Positions 9,038-16,769 of a stretch of DNA of 64,000 nucleotides are shown here, piece by piece. A program made the position numbers and the translations under genes. The notes under the pieces are model-generated. The model saw only the letters and a program-made list of their open reading frames with translations, had not been told where the DNA came from and did no database searches. The first letter of the stretch is position 1; each line of letters starts with the position of its first letter. Source of the DNA: CAXQZM01 sp965229645 (lineage in GTDB: Bacteria > Pseudomonadota > Alphaproteobacteria > UBA7985); NCBI GenBank assembly GCA_965229645.1, contig OZ245893.1, positions 2,914,001-2,978,000 of the forward strand, written 5' to 3'.

Positions 9038-9321
9038 CGGCGTGCATCATCGTGCCCGCGTTCAACGCTGGAGAGACCTCGTTCAAGCACTGGCAGGATT
9101 TAGCCTGGCATCTGGATGAGAAGCTCGATCACAACGGCATCGCCTTTTTCAAGCAAGACTTCGCCTTCAACGTCGGCTGGGCGACGGATGGCGACCCCAC
9201 GATCTACAGCACACGCGCCGACGGCCCGAAGACCCTACGGAAAACGAAACGCTCAAAAGAAGAGCAACTGGCTGCAAGAGAGAACCCGCACCCACAGACC
9301 AGGCAGGGCGGGCTGGTCTGA
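9038..9321 (+). pseudogene. 3' remnant of the M15-like gene
   Basis: The reading frame from about 9046 encodes ACIIVPAFNAGET and continues to QTRQGGLV, matching the last 95 or so residues of the intact protein at 23657-24289. Its own 5' part is missing: the sequence switches from ubiH to this gene at 9037/9038. An accidental open frame runs across the junction from reversed ubiH, so gene callers may report a chimera here. It is followed at once by the res-like region and resolvase, as in island 2. Confidence 0.8.
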
Positions 9322-9342
9322 TGAAAACCGCCGCCTCTCACC

Positions 9343-9461
9343 TTGTCTCAATAGGGCGTGGTTGTGAGAGACATCCCAAGATGATGTTCCAAGTGTCTCA
9401 TATGGGTGCATTCCGCACCTAAGAGACAGAAATCTCATAGGGTCCTGACCCTTGAGAGACG
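9343..9461 (+). other. Putative res site, island 1
   Basis: Five or six copies of the half-site GTCTCA / TGAGAC occur in alternating orientation in about 120 bases: GTCTCA at 9345, TGAGAGAC at 9365, GTGTCTCA at 9393, AAGAGACA at 9421, ATCTCAT at 9432 and TTGAGAGAC at 9452. This is the organisation of a resolvase recombination site with several paired subsites, immediately upstream of the resolvase gene. The same pattern is at 24311-24428. The half-sites could also make the resolvase autoregulatory. Confidence 0.65.
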
Positions 9462-9495
9462 CTCAATCCCAAACAGCAGAAAGGACGCCCTGAAG

Positions 9496-10050
9496 ATGGA
9501 CATTGGATACGCACGCACATCAACCGCCGATCAAGAGGCAGGATTTGAAGCCCAGTTGCGAGACTTAAAGGCCGTTGGCGTTGAGAAGTTATTTCAGGAG
9601 AAGGTTTCATCCGTTGCCAAACGCGAGCAGTTAGAGGCCGCGCTCGACTTCGTCCGTGATGGCGATACCCTGGTCGTGACCAAGCTTGACCGCTTGGCCC
9701 GCTCAACCGCTGACCTCCTTAAGTTCGTCGACCATCTGCAATCAAAGAACGTCGGCCTTCGCATCCTCGACTTTGGCGGCGGGGAGATCGACACGCGATC
9801 ACCCAATGGCAAGCTCACCTTAACCATGTTTGCCGCCATGGCGCAGTTTGAGCGGGAGATCATGCTCGAACGCCAGCGTGAGGGAATTGCGAAAGCCAAA
9901 GCAGAGGGCAAATACCAGGGCCGAGCGCCTACCGTGCTCAAACGCGCTGACGAGATTAAGGCCTTGAAGGCCCAAGGCATGGGCGCAACCAAGATTGCCG
10001 AGCACCTGGGCGTTGCCCGTGCGTCCGTCTATCGGGCACTGGCTACTTAA
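9496..10050 (+). CDS. Serine recombinase (resolvase/invertase type), island 1
   Basis: A small serine recombinase of 184 residues. The catalytic serine is in YARTSTADQ (Ser9), the conserved TKLDRLARS is near 62-70, and FAAMAQFEREIMLERQREG forms the start of the long E helix. The C-terminal 45 residues are a helix-turn-helix (ATKIAEHLGVARASVYRAL). The ATG at 9496 is chosen because the protein then begins MDIGYARTS as in the second copy. The catalytic domain differs by only about 8 of 142 residues from the protein at 24462-25022, while the DNA-binding end is unrelated. Confidence 0.92.
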   Translation: MDIGYARTSTADQEAGFEAQLRDLKAVGVEKLFQEKVSSVAKREQLEAALDFVRDGDTLVVTKLDRLARSTADLLKFVDHLQSKNVGLRILDFGGGEIDTRSPNGKLTLTMFAAMAQFEREIMLERQREGIAKAKAEGKYQGRAPTVLKRADEIKALKAQGMGATKIAEHLGVARASVYRALAT

Positions 10051-10053
10051 CGT

Positions 10054-10084
10054 CTTGAGCCTCCTCCCACTAGAATGTTTAGGA
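10054..10084 (+). promoter_or_regulatory. CueR-type promoter of first multicopper oxidase gene
   Basis: The -35-like TTGAGC (10054-10059) is followed after 19 bases by TTAGGA (10079-10084). The spacer contains CCTCCTCCCACTAGAATG, related to the clearer sites at 11744 and 13183. Long 19-bp spacers are the mark of MerR-family promoters. The dyad is weaker than in the other two. If transcription starts about seven bases after the -10, the AGGAGG at 10081 lies upstream of the mRNA start. Confidence 0.5.
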
Positions 10085-10092
10085 GGTTGCCA

Positions 10093-11505
10093 ATGAAACT
10101 GACACGCAGAAAACTATTTCAGCTAGGGGCTGGGGTATCGGGTGCCGCTTTAATTGGTTCCTCACTCTTCGCCAATCCAACGAATGAACGAGCCATCCAA
10201 TTAACGGCTCACCCTTCCCAAGCACGCCTTGGAGGAGCCGTTTCAGCCTTTGAGCAATGGTCTTACCCTGGTTTTGTGGAAGGGCGAGTGTTGGAGGGTT
10301 TTGTCGGCGACAGATGGCAGGTTGAGCTTGAAAACGCTCTGCCTGTGCCAACAACGCTGCATTGGCATGGTCTGCGGGTGCCGCAGATTATGGATGGGGT
10401 CGTCCCGTTCGGCGCGGACTTGGTTATGCCAGGTCAGCGCTATACCTACGACGTGCCGTTAAAAGACCCTGGGCTGTATTGGTTTCATTCGCACCGTAAT
10501 TCGCTCGAGCAGATAGCGCGGGGCCTTTACGGCGCAATCCTCGTTCGGGACCCCGACGCTCTGCCAGTATTTGAGCAAGTACTGGTTATGGATGACTGGA
10601 CAACGCGAGCCAATGCCTTTGGGCAGCGAGAAATCGACTGGACACCTCTGGAACCCTCCCTAGCTTGGGGCCATGCGGGGGTCTTAGGCGATCTGACCAC
10701 CATCAATGGCCGCACGAACCCCCGCATTGAGTTAAACCGTCGTGGACCAACCCGATTGAGGCTTTTGAATGTTGCAACAGGCCGTGTTTTCCGCCCTAAA
10801 GTCTTAGGTGCTCGATCTTGGTTGATCGCCCTTGATGGCTTTGATTGTGCGCCGCTTGAACTGAGTGAGCCTCTTTTCCTGGCTCCAGGACAACGGGCAG
10901 ATATTTTGGTGGAACCACCGCGATCTGGAGATGCTCAGTTTGATGTCGGCGATGGCTTCTTCGGGACGGGCACCGTTTTGCCTTTCAATCATGTGCGAGA
11001 CCGTGCCATGGAGGCAGAAGACTATTTGGCACAGCACGCCGTCTATAGCCCCTTAGAACTTAGTCCTGGGGAGATCGATCAACGCCACGAGCTCACCATG
11101 AGCACAATCAAATACGACGACCCACGCGGTGCAGGCATCATGGACGGTACATGGCGTACCTGGGAGGAGCTCGTCGATCAGCATAAATACTGGCTTTTCA
11201 ATGACGTGGCTGATGGCTCCCAAGGATTGTTTTCAGGCCGCGTCGGGGAAACGGTCGAGCTACAAATCACCAATAATTACTTCACCCATCATGTGATTCA
11301 CTTCCATGGGCAGCATGTTAAAGTCATTCATAATGACAAAACGCCAATGGAAGTGGGTACTTATAGAGACAGCATTTCGCTGGAGGCATCGAGCACTGCG
11401 ACGATCCAAATGCGTCTCGCCGAGGTTGGGCGATGGCCGATCCACTGCCACATCCTGGGACATCAGGTTAGTGGCATGTGGACCTGGTATGAGACGCTAG
11501 CCTAA
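10093..11505 (+). CDS. Multicopper oxidase, CopA/CumA-like (first)
   Basis: A periplasmic oxidase of 470 residues likely to oxidise Cu(I) or bind copper. The N-terminus (KLTRRKLFQLGAG, then a hydrophobic stretch) is a twin-arginine signal. The four copper-binding motifs are HWHG, HSH, HVIHFHGQH and HCHILGH, so the type 1 and trinuclear sites look intact. The ATG at 10093 follows AGGAGG with good spacing; an ATG at 10075 would overlap that site. It is the first gene of the copper island. Confidence 0.9.
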   Translation: MKLTRRKLFQLGAGVSGAALIGSSLFANPTNERAIQLTAHPSQARLGGAVSAFEQWSYPGFVEGRVLEGFVGDRWQVELENALPVPTTLHWHGLRVPQIMDGVVPFGADLVMPGQRYTYDVPLKDPGLYWFHSHRNSLEQIARGLYGAILVRDPDALPVFEQVLVMDDWTTRANAFGQREIDWTPLEPSLAWGHAGVLGDLTTINGRTNPRIELNRRGPTRLRLLNVATGRVFRPKVLGARSWLIALDGFDCAPLELSEPLFLAPGQRADILVEPPRSGDAQFDVGDGFFGTGTVLPFNHVRDRAMEAEDYLAQHAVYSPLELSPGEIDQRHELTMSTIKYDDPRGAGIMDGTWRTWEELVDQHKYWLFNDVADGSQGLFSGRVGETVELQITNNYFTHHVIHFHGQHVKVIHNDKTPMEVGTYRDSISLEASSTATIQMRLAEVGRWPIHCHILGHQVSGMWTWYETLA

Positions 11506-11679
11506 GCGTTTAGCAATGCGAGGCAATGCGATCAGCCCAAGGGCGAGGATGCTTAAGGCTGCTACAACTCCCAAGACTTGCGCACTAGATAGCGTTATTT
11601 CCGCTTCATGGTGTGCGTGGGCTAAGGGGGTAGCGATAAGGGTGGTGAGGGTCAGGATTGCAAATTTCATTCCCCCCAA
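11497..11679 (-). CDS. Possible small membrane protein in the copper cluster
   Basis: The frame encodes up to 60 residues: a signal-like segment (KFAILTLTTLIATPLAHA), a short HHEAEI stretch that could bind metal, and one transmembrane helix ending in RIAKRLG. It overlaps the end of the oxidase gene by nine bases on the other strand and lies opposite the promoter of the second oxidase. The start is TTG at 11679 or ATG at 11670; the GGGGGGA before the ATG is too close to be ideal. A signal-helix-basic pattern by chance is unlikely but possible. Confidence 0.5.
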   Translation of the reverse strand: MGGMKFAILTLTTLIATPLAHAHHEAEITLSSAQVLGVVAALSILALGLIALPRIAKRLG

Positions 11680-11743
11680 TTGTCACATTTTGTGAATGTA
11701 GCAAGGGCAAAATTCTGACATCAAATTTTCATGATTTTGCCTC

Positions 11744-11774
11744 TAGACCTTTCACTAAGGGGAAGAATTATTGA
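11744..11774 (+). promoter_or_regulatory. CueR-type promoter of second multicopper oxidase gene
   Basis: TAGACC (11744-11749), a 19-bp spacer reading TTTCACTAAGGGGAAGAAT, then TATTGA (11769-11774). The GACC-TTTC...GGGGAAG dyad resembles the E. coli copA operator bound by CueR. The oxidase ATG is 29 bases after the -10. Confidence 0.7.
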
Positions 11775-11802
11775 CGGGCTCCATACTTCTCGGAGCCTTA
11801 AA

Positions 11803-13173
11803 ATGAACCGTCGCCAACTTCTCAAATCTGCCGCTAGTTTGCCCTTACTTGCTCTTGGGGTGGGCCTCCCGCAAGTTGCTTCTGCACTCTCAACCGTGGA
11901 GTATTCTCTGGCCGCACAGGTTGGGCCTGCGCAAATCTCGGACATGCGCACCGACCAGGCTTGGTCATACGGCCAGAATTTCTTGAGCGGACAGCCGCTT
12001 CGCGTGCCGCTTGGGAAGGATGTGCAAATCACCGCCACCAATGGGTTGAGCGAACCCACCTCCTTTCATTGGCACGGCTTGCGCGTACCCCCTGAAATGG
12101 ACGGATCAAACCCCATGATGGAGGGCGGCGGTGCGCACCTCATCGCCTCTGGCGGTCAGCGTACCTATGCCTTTACCCCGAAAGACCCAGGCCTTTATTG
12201 GTTTCATGCCCATAACCGTTCCTGGAACCAAGTCGGTCGGGGGCTTTACGGCGCTTTACTGGTCGAAAATGGGCAGGTCGCAGAACAGAGTGACCATATT
12301 CTGTTGCTGGATGATTGGCCAACCCGTTGGGGTGGTTTGCAGTTTTCGCAGTTGGGCAATGCCCATGATTGGTCTCATGCGGGTCATGTTGGCAAGGTTG
12401 CTACGGTGAACGCCAAAGCCATTGAGACGATCCAATTTCAGCGAGGCAAACCACTGCGCTTGAGGTTCTTGAACACAGCCACGGCAAGGGTCTTTACACC
12501 GCAGATTAGCCCTGACACTGACGTTCAGGCTTATGCTGTTGCCCTAGATGGCTACGATATTGCACCCCGTCCGATCAGTGGTGATTGGTTTGCTCTGGGG
12601 CCAGGTCAGCGCACCGATCTGATTTTGGATACTCAAAACCTCTTAGATGGCACGCAGCTTGATCTTTCTGGCGGCCCCTCACTACGATTTGAAGAAATGG
12701 AAAGCGGCACTCAGAGCCTAAACCTTAGCGATGCCTTGGCGGCCATATCTGCCTATCAGCCAACCGAATTAATGCCTGAGCGTCCCAATCAAACCCGTGA
12801 TCTTGTCATGGCAGGTGGTGCTATGGGCGGGATGCGCATGATGGGTGATGGCCAATTTTGGGCCTTTGGAGCCCCTGGGCAACGAACAGGCGCACCGCTG
12901 TTTTTAGGAAGGCTTGGTGAGACGGTTCAGCTCAACCTCCGCAACGATACGCGATGGGCACACACGATTCATTGGCATGGCCAACATGCTCTGGTAACTC
13001 AAAGCAGCCGTCTTTTGGAGCAAGCTCCAGCCCTGCGCGATGGTGTCACCCTAGCCCCAGGGGAAACGTCCGTGGTGCAATTTCGTTTAGCTGAGCCAGG
13101 GCAATGGCTACTGCATTGCCATATGCTGGGGCATCAAGCCTCTGGCATGTCCACTTACTTTGAAATTGCCTGA
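11803..13173 (+). CDS. Multicopper oxidase, CopA/CumA-like (second)
   Basis: A second periplasmic oxidase, 456 residues, distinct from the first but of the same family. It has an RRQ twin-arginine-like signal (NRRQLLKSAASLPLLALG). Copper motifs are HWHGLR, HAH, HTIHWHGQH and HCHMLGH. A Met-rich stretch near residues 350-362 (MAGGAMGGMRMMGDG) resembles copper-binding loops of copper-resistance oxidases. The upstream frame is open to 11731, but the ATG at 11803 directly precedes the signal peptide and lies after the promoter. Confidence 0.9.
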   Translation: MNRRQLLKSAASLPLLALGVGLPQVASALSTVEYSLAAQVGPAQISDMRTDQAWSYGQNFLSGQPLRVPLGKDVQITATNGLSEPTSFHWHGLRVPPEMDGSNPMMEGGGAHLIASGGQRTYAFTPKDPGLYWFHAHNRSWNQVGRGLYGALLVENGQVAEQSDHILLLDDWPTRWGGLQFSQLGNAHDWSHAGHVGKVATVNAKAIETIQFQRGKPLRLRFLNTATARVFTPQISPDTDVQAYAVALDGYDIAPRPISGDWFALGPGQRTDLILDTQNLLDGTQLDLSGGPSLRFEEMESGTQSLNLSDALAAISAYQPTELMPERPNQTRDLVMAGGAMGGMRMMGDGQFWAFGAPGQRTGAPLFLGRLGETVQLNLRNDTRWAHTIHWHGQHALVTQSSRLLEQAPALRDGVTLAPGETSVVQFRLAEPGQWLLHCHMLGHQASGMSTYFEIA

Positions 13174-13182
13174 AAAAATCTC

Positions 13183-13213
13183 TAGACCTTCCTGTCACTA
13201 GAAGGATTATGAA
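13183..13213 (+). promoter_or_regulatory. CueR-type promoter of the MauE-cueR-copCD operon
   Basis: TAGACC (13183-13188), a 19-bp spacer TTCCTGTCACTAGAAGGAT, then TATGAA (13208-13213). The ACCTTCC and GAAGGAT halves form the best dyad of the three and match the known CueR operator pattern. The ATG of the next gene is only seven bases after the -10, so the message may be leaderless or use an internal start. Confidence 0.75.
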
Positions 13214-13219
13214 GGTATC

Positions 13220-13744
13220 ATGACGCAAGTAACAACCTCTTCCCCTAAGCTCAATTTTGGCTGGTCGAGCGCATATCGGCCCATTTGGATCATCTATGGT
13301 CTGATCTTGATTGCCGTAACGCTCGGCGTCCTGGTCAACGGTCTCGGGTTTGATGCTTGGATGAAGCTTTCCATGGGCGCGATTGCCTTGGTCTTTGCTT
13401 TGTTCAAGCTGTTCGATCTGGCGGCATTTGCGCGTGACTTCGCGGGCTACGATGTACTGGCAAAGCGCATCCCCGCCTTTGGTCGCGCTTACCCCTTTAT
13501 TGAGGCGGGGATTGGCCTTCTTTTCATTGCAAGCATCGCCATTCCTTTCGCTCTAATCGCCTCGGTTCTGGTCTTCGGCGTCGGGTTGATTGGCGTATGG
13601 CAAGCCCTGCAGCGCGGTGAGAAAATCCAATGTGCCTGCGTGGGCAAGATGTTCGATTTGCCCCTGTCCCGCGTTGCCTTGTTTGAAAATGGGCTCATGG
13701 TTGGCATGTCGCTGCTCATGCTGATCCTCATGGTCGTGAGGTAG
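13220..13744 (+). CDS. MauE/DoxX-like redox-associated membrane protein
   Basis: A 174-residue inner-membrane protein with about four helices. The segment QCACVGKMFDLPLS, with Cys138 and Cys140, is the typical signature of the MauE/DoxX-like family found beside copper and mercury resistance genes. It may move electrons or metal across the membrane, but its reaction is not known. It is the first gene of the downstream operon, five bases before cueR. Confidence 0.75.
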   Translation: MTQVTTSSPKLNFGWSSAYRPIWIIYGLILIAVTLGVLVNGLGFDAWMKLSMGAIALVFALFKLFDLAAFARDFAGYDVLAKRIPAFGRAYPFIEAGIGLLFIASIAIPFALIASVLVFGVGLIGVWQALQRGEKIQCACVGKMFDLPLSRVALFENGLMVGMSLLMLILMVVR

Positions 13745-13748
13745 GCTC

Positions 13749-14141
13749 ATGAATATCCAAGGGGCGGCCCGCTTATCTAACCTGCCAACCAAAACCATCC
13801 GATATTATGAGGATGTCGGTCTAATCTCACCCACACGCGCGCCCAACGGTTACCGCGATTTTGATCGGGTGGATGTTGAGCGGCTGTCCTTCATCGCCCG
13901 TGCAAGGGGGCTTGGCTTTTCGATGGAGGAAGTGCGCACCCTCCTAGAATTGCAAGACAACCCCTCTCGCCGTTCGGCAGAGGTAAAGGCCTTGGCTCAA
14001 ACGCACCTAACTGACTTAGATCGCAAGCTGGCCGAGCTGACTAAAATGCGCGAAGACCTGAAAGCCTTATTCGATGCCTGCCCTGGTGATGAAAGCGCAG
14101 ATTGCGCCATCCTGGATGGCCTAGGCAAGACAAAGTGCTAA
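13749..14141 (+). CDS. cueR: MerR-family copper regulator CueR
   Basis: A metal-responsive activator of 130 residues. The N-terminal winged helix has the MerR sequence TIRYYEDVGLI. The C-terminal metal loop CPGDESADC puts Cys111 and Cys119 where CueR has Cys112 and Cys120. Ser76 is at the position of CueR Ser77, a serine that marks sensors of monovalent Cu(I) or Ag(I). It probably binds the three long-spacer promoters in the island, including its own, so copper would induce the whole set. Confidence 0.9.
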   Translation: MNIQGAARLSNLPTKTIRYYEDVGLISPTRAPNGYRDFDRVDVERLSFIARARGLGFSMEEVRTLLELQDNPSRRSAEVKALAQTHLTDLDRKLAELTKMREDLKALFDACPGDESADCAILDGLGKTKC

Positions 14142-14143
14142 CC

Positions 14144-14683
14144 ATGTCTCGCCGCTTTCATTTTATTGCGACAGTTCTGCTCATCATCGGCGTCATCATC
14201 GCGTGGCTTTGGATCAGAATGCGCGGCAACGAAACAACGGCTACTGATACGCCCGCCCGCGACGCAGCGTTCTTTGAGGCTATAACAAGAGAGCCAAGCC
14301 CCTACGCCATAGACGTAGCGGACCAAACCTTACTCAATCTCGGTGGTCTCATTTATCGCCAAAGCTGCGCCGTCTGCCATGGCAGTAACTTCGAGGGTCA
14401 GCCCAATTGGCGCACCCGCAACGCGGCGGGCCTCCTCCCCGCGCCACCCCATGATGAAACAGGCCATACCTGGCACCATCCCGACGAAATCCTGTTCAAC
14501 CTGGTCAAATATGGCCCTGGTTACAATTTGGAGGGATACCAGAGCGCCATGCGCGGCTATGAAGGCCTCCTAACCGATGAGGAAATCCGTGCCGTTAACT
14601 CATACATCGCTGCCTCCTGGCCTGATGATGTTCTCCTCACTCAAAGCGAAGCCAATGCTCGCTATGAAGCCTCTAAACCATAA
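14144..14683 (+). CDS. Membrane-anchored c-type cytochrome
   Basis: A 179-residue protein with an N-terminal membrane anchor (residues 7-25) and a periplasmic class I cytochrome domain. The haem site is CAVCH (Cys75, Cys78, His79) and Met136 in SAMRGY is the likely axial ligand. The frame runs back to 14102, but the ATG at 14144 lies two bases after the cueR stop and gives a proper anchor. It may be an electron partner for the oxidases, which is an inference from position only. Confidence 0.85.
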   Translation: MSRRFHFIATVLLIIGVIIAWLWIRMRGNETTATDTPARDAAFFEAITREPSPYAIDVADQTLLNLGGLIYRQSCAVCHGSNFEGQPNWRTRNAAGLLPAPPHDETGHTWHHPDEILFNLVKYGPGYNLEGYQSAMRGYEGLLTDEEIRAVNSYIAASWPDDVLLTQSEANARYEASKP

Positions 14684-14704
14684 GGAAACTAACGGGATAC
14701 TTGT

Positions 14705-15295
14705 ATGAAATATCTTTTGTCTGGCGTCACTGCCTTAGGCTTGTTGTCTGCTGCCTTATTCGCCCAACACAGCGGGAGCTTTGATCCGCAACCCTATGCA
14801 GGATTGGAAAGTCGTGAGATCGCCAGCTTGTCAGATCAAGACATTGAGGACTTATTAGCTGGACGTGGCTGGGGGCTGGCTCTGCCCGCTGAACTCAATG
14901 GTATGCCTGGTCCTACCCATGTATTAGAGCTTGCGGACCAGCTGAACCTCAGCGCGGCACAACGCGCGCAGACTGAGACCATTTTCAATGAAATGAGAGC
15001 CGAAGCCCAACGCCTCGGGCAACAATTTGTTGACGCAGAGGCCGCCCTAACAGCCTATTTTGTAGCCAAGCAAGAGGATGAGGCCGTGCTGCAAACCCTC
15101 CTCAATCAATCCGAAGAGCTTCGCGGGCAACTCCGTTTCATTCATCTTTCACGGCACATCGAAATGACCGCTGTGCTAAGCGACGATCAAATAGCAGCCT
15201 ACCAACGCTTGCGGGGCTACGACAGTGACCCCTGCGAAAACGTTCCAAACGGTCATGATGCAAGCCTTTGGAAGCTACACAACGGCTGTTCTTAA
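14705..15295 (+). CDS. Spy/CpxP-like periplasmic metal-stress protein
   Basis: A 196-residue secreted protein with a signal peptide (MKYLLSGVTALGLLSAALFA). The rest is mainly helical and carries LELADQLNLSAAQRAQTETIF and VLSDDQIAAYQRLRG, arranged like the two LTxxQ regions of Spy, CpxP and ZraP. Such proteins bind metals or act as ATP-independent chaperones in the periplasm. Two late cysteines (near residues 179 and 195) could pair. Confidence 0.7.
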   Translation: MKYLLSGVTALGLLSAALFAQHSGSFDPQPYAGLESREIASLSDQDIEDLLAGRGWGLALPAELNGMPGPTHVLELADQLNLSAAQRAQTETIFNEMRAEAQRLGQQFVDAEAALTAYFVAKQEDEAVLQTLLNQSEELRGQLRFIHLSRHIEMTAVLSDDQIAAYQRLRGYDSDPCENVPNGHDASLWKLHNGCS

Positions 15296-15318
15296 CGCCC
15301 CCAAAAAAGGAGTAAATT

Positions 15319-15738
15319 ATGCGTCTCATCACCCTTCTAATCACCCTGCTGGCATTGCCATCCATGGCCTTTGCCCATTCCAAGGTAAATAGCAGCAATC
15401 CCGAAAGCGGCAGCCAAGTATCCGAAGGCCTAGCAACCCTAGAGCTGAACTTTACCAAAGCGGTTCGCGTCACGCGCTTTGGCTTACATCGGGCTGAAGA
15501 CGGCATGTCCATGGAAATGTTCATGGATCATGAGCAAGACGCCGCAGAAGTCTTAGAGGGTATGGGTGAGGCCGAGGTTCCTATCATAAGCGATATGCCA
15601 AGCGGTTTTGGCACCGAGCTAGCGGTCACTTTCGATGGCTTAGAAGCAGGCATCTACCACTATGCCTGGATCGCCGTTGCCCAAGACGGTCACCTGATGG
15701 AAGGTCAGGGCCACTTTGAAGTCATGGCAGCCGAATAA
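15319..15738 (+). CDS. copC: Copper-binding periplasmic protein CopC
   Basis: A 139-residue periplasmic copper carrier. The signal peptide ends MAFA, so the mature protein starts with His, the residue that binds Cu(II) in CopC. The C-terminal end has the family DGHLMEGQGHFEV. There is also a Met- and His-containing stretch (GMSMEMFMDHE). It directly precedes copD, and GGAG lies before the ATG. Confidence 0.88.
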   Translation: MRLITLLITLLALPSMAFAHSKVNSSNPESGSQVSEGLATLELNFTKAVRVTRFGLHRAEDGMSMEMFMDHEQDAAEVLEGMGEAEVPIISDMPSGFGTELAVTFDGLEAGIYHYAWIAVAQDGHLMEGQGHFEVMAAE

Positions 15739-15740
15739 CC

Positions 15741-16562
15741 ATGGGAACTTATGAATGGCTGGCGCTCGTCGCGCGGGTTTTAACCTATGTAGGATCAATC
15801 GGTGCAGCAGGGTCGATCCTCCTGGCGGTGACATTGCGACCAAACCAACCGTTTTTAAATTTGCTTCGGTGGCAGAACTTAGCAGGGTCGTTTGTCCTAA
15901 TCCTGGCTCTGCCTTTAACCTACCTAGCTTTCCAACTCGGACTAGCAGGTGGAGATACAGCCCTCGCTTTTTCAGAAGGCTTTAGAGGCATATATTTTCA
16001 AACGGGCCAGGGTGCTCTTGCCTTCTGGCGACTGGGCTTGGCAGCGGTGCTGATCCTTATGGCCCTCTTCTTCGGCAGAAGCAGAAACTATGGGATGCTC
16101 GCCCTTATCCCAGCCATAGCCTTGGTCGCCCTATTCGGATTTGAGGGACACAGCACCACCTTTGGCCCAAGATGGGCCTCTGCTGCTCTCATCATCACAC
16201 ACCTTGCTATCGTCCACTGGTGGTTCGCGGTTCTAGTGCCATTGCTATTTACATCAAGCGCGACCCAAGCCCTGATCGCTCCCAAGTTTAGTATTCAAGC
16301 GATTTGCGCTGTGCCCGTCTTGGTGATCGCAGGTAGCCTATTCTTAGGCATCTTAGCAGACTGGCAATGGCCCGCCTTTGAAGGCTATTTCATTCGCTTT
16401 GCGTGGAAAATCGGCGCGTTCGTTCTCATTCTGGGGCTCGCGGCAATCAATAAATACTGGGCACCGCCAGGGCGAGCACTGCGCCTATCAATAGGTGCAG
16501 AGACAGTTATGGCACTCAGCCTCTTATTTCTCACCGCATTGATAGTAAAAACCAGCCCGTGA
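15741..16562 (+). CDS. copD: Copper resistance membrane protein CopD
   Basis: A 273-residue inner-membrane protein with about eight helices, the usual partner of CopC in moving copper across the inner membrane. Histidines in the helix GHSTTFG (near residue 133) and in HLAIVHWWFA are at places typical of CopD. It begins two bases after the copC stop. It is the last gene of island 1; 120 unassigned bases follow before the right 1094-bp repeat. Confidence 0.85.
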   Translation: MGTYEWLALVARVLTYVGSIGAAGSILLAVTLRPNQPFLNLLRWQNLAGSFVLILALPLTYLAFQLGLAGGDTALAFSEGFRGIYFQTGQGALAFWRLGLAAVLILMALFFGRSRNYGMLALIPAIALVALFGFEGHSTTFGPRWASAALIITHLAIVHWWFAVLVPLLFTSSATQALIAPKFSIQAICAVPVLVIAGSLFLGILADWQWPAFEGYFIRFAWKIGAFVLILGLAAINKYWAPPGRALRLSIGAETVMALSLLFLTALIVKTSP

Positions 16563-16682
16563 AGTTGCGAACTTAGATAGCCACTGAGTTTTGAGCGCTC
16601 GATCAAAGGTGGATGCAGAGGTGGCTACAACTGGATGAAGTATCCCTAAATCCATGCTAGACGTACGTTTGCAGAGTTCAAA

Positions 16683-16769
16683 TGGTGCCCTGAAGAAGAC
16701 TCGAACTTCCACGACCTTGCGGTCACAGGTACCTGAAACCTGCGCGTCTACCAATTCCGCCACCAGGGC
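16683..16769 (-). tRNA. tRNA-Leu(CAG), right copy
   Basis: Identical in sequence to the tRNA at 7944-8030: 84-nt body plus encoded CCA, anticodon CAG, long variable arm. The CCA end again marks the outer edge of the direct repeat. This copy remains next to the intact ubiH. Confidence 0.95.

Noticed and set aside
8920..9321. Chimeric protein reading from reversed ubiH into the M15-like remnant
   Set aside because: The frame arises by chance across the junction at 9037/9038; the first part is antisense to ubiH.
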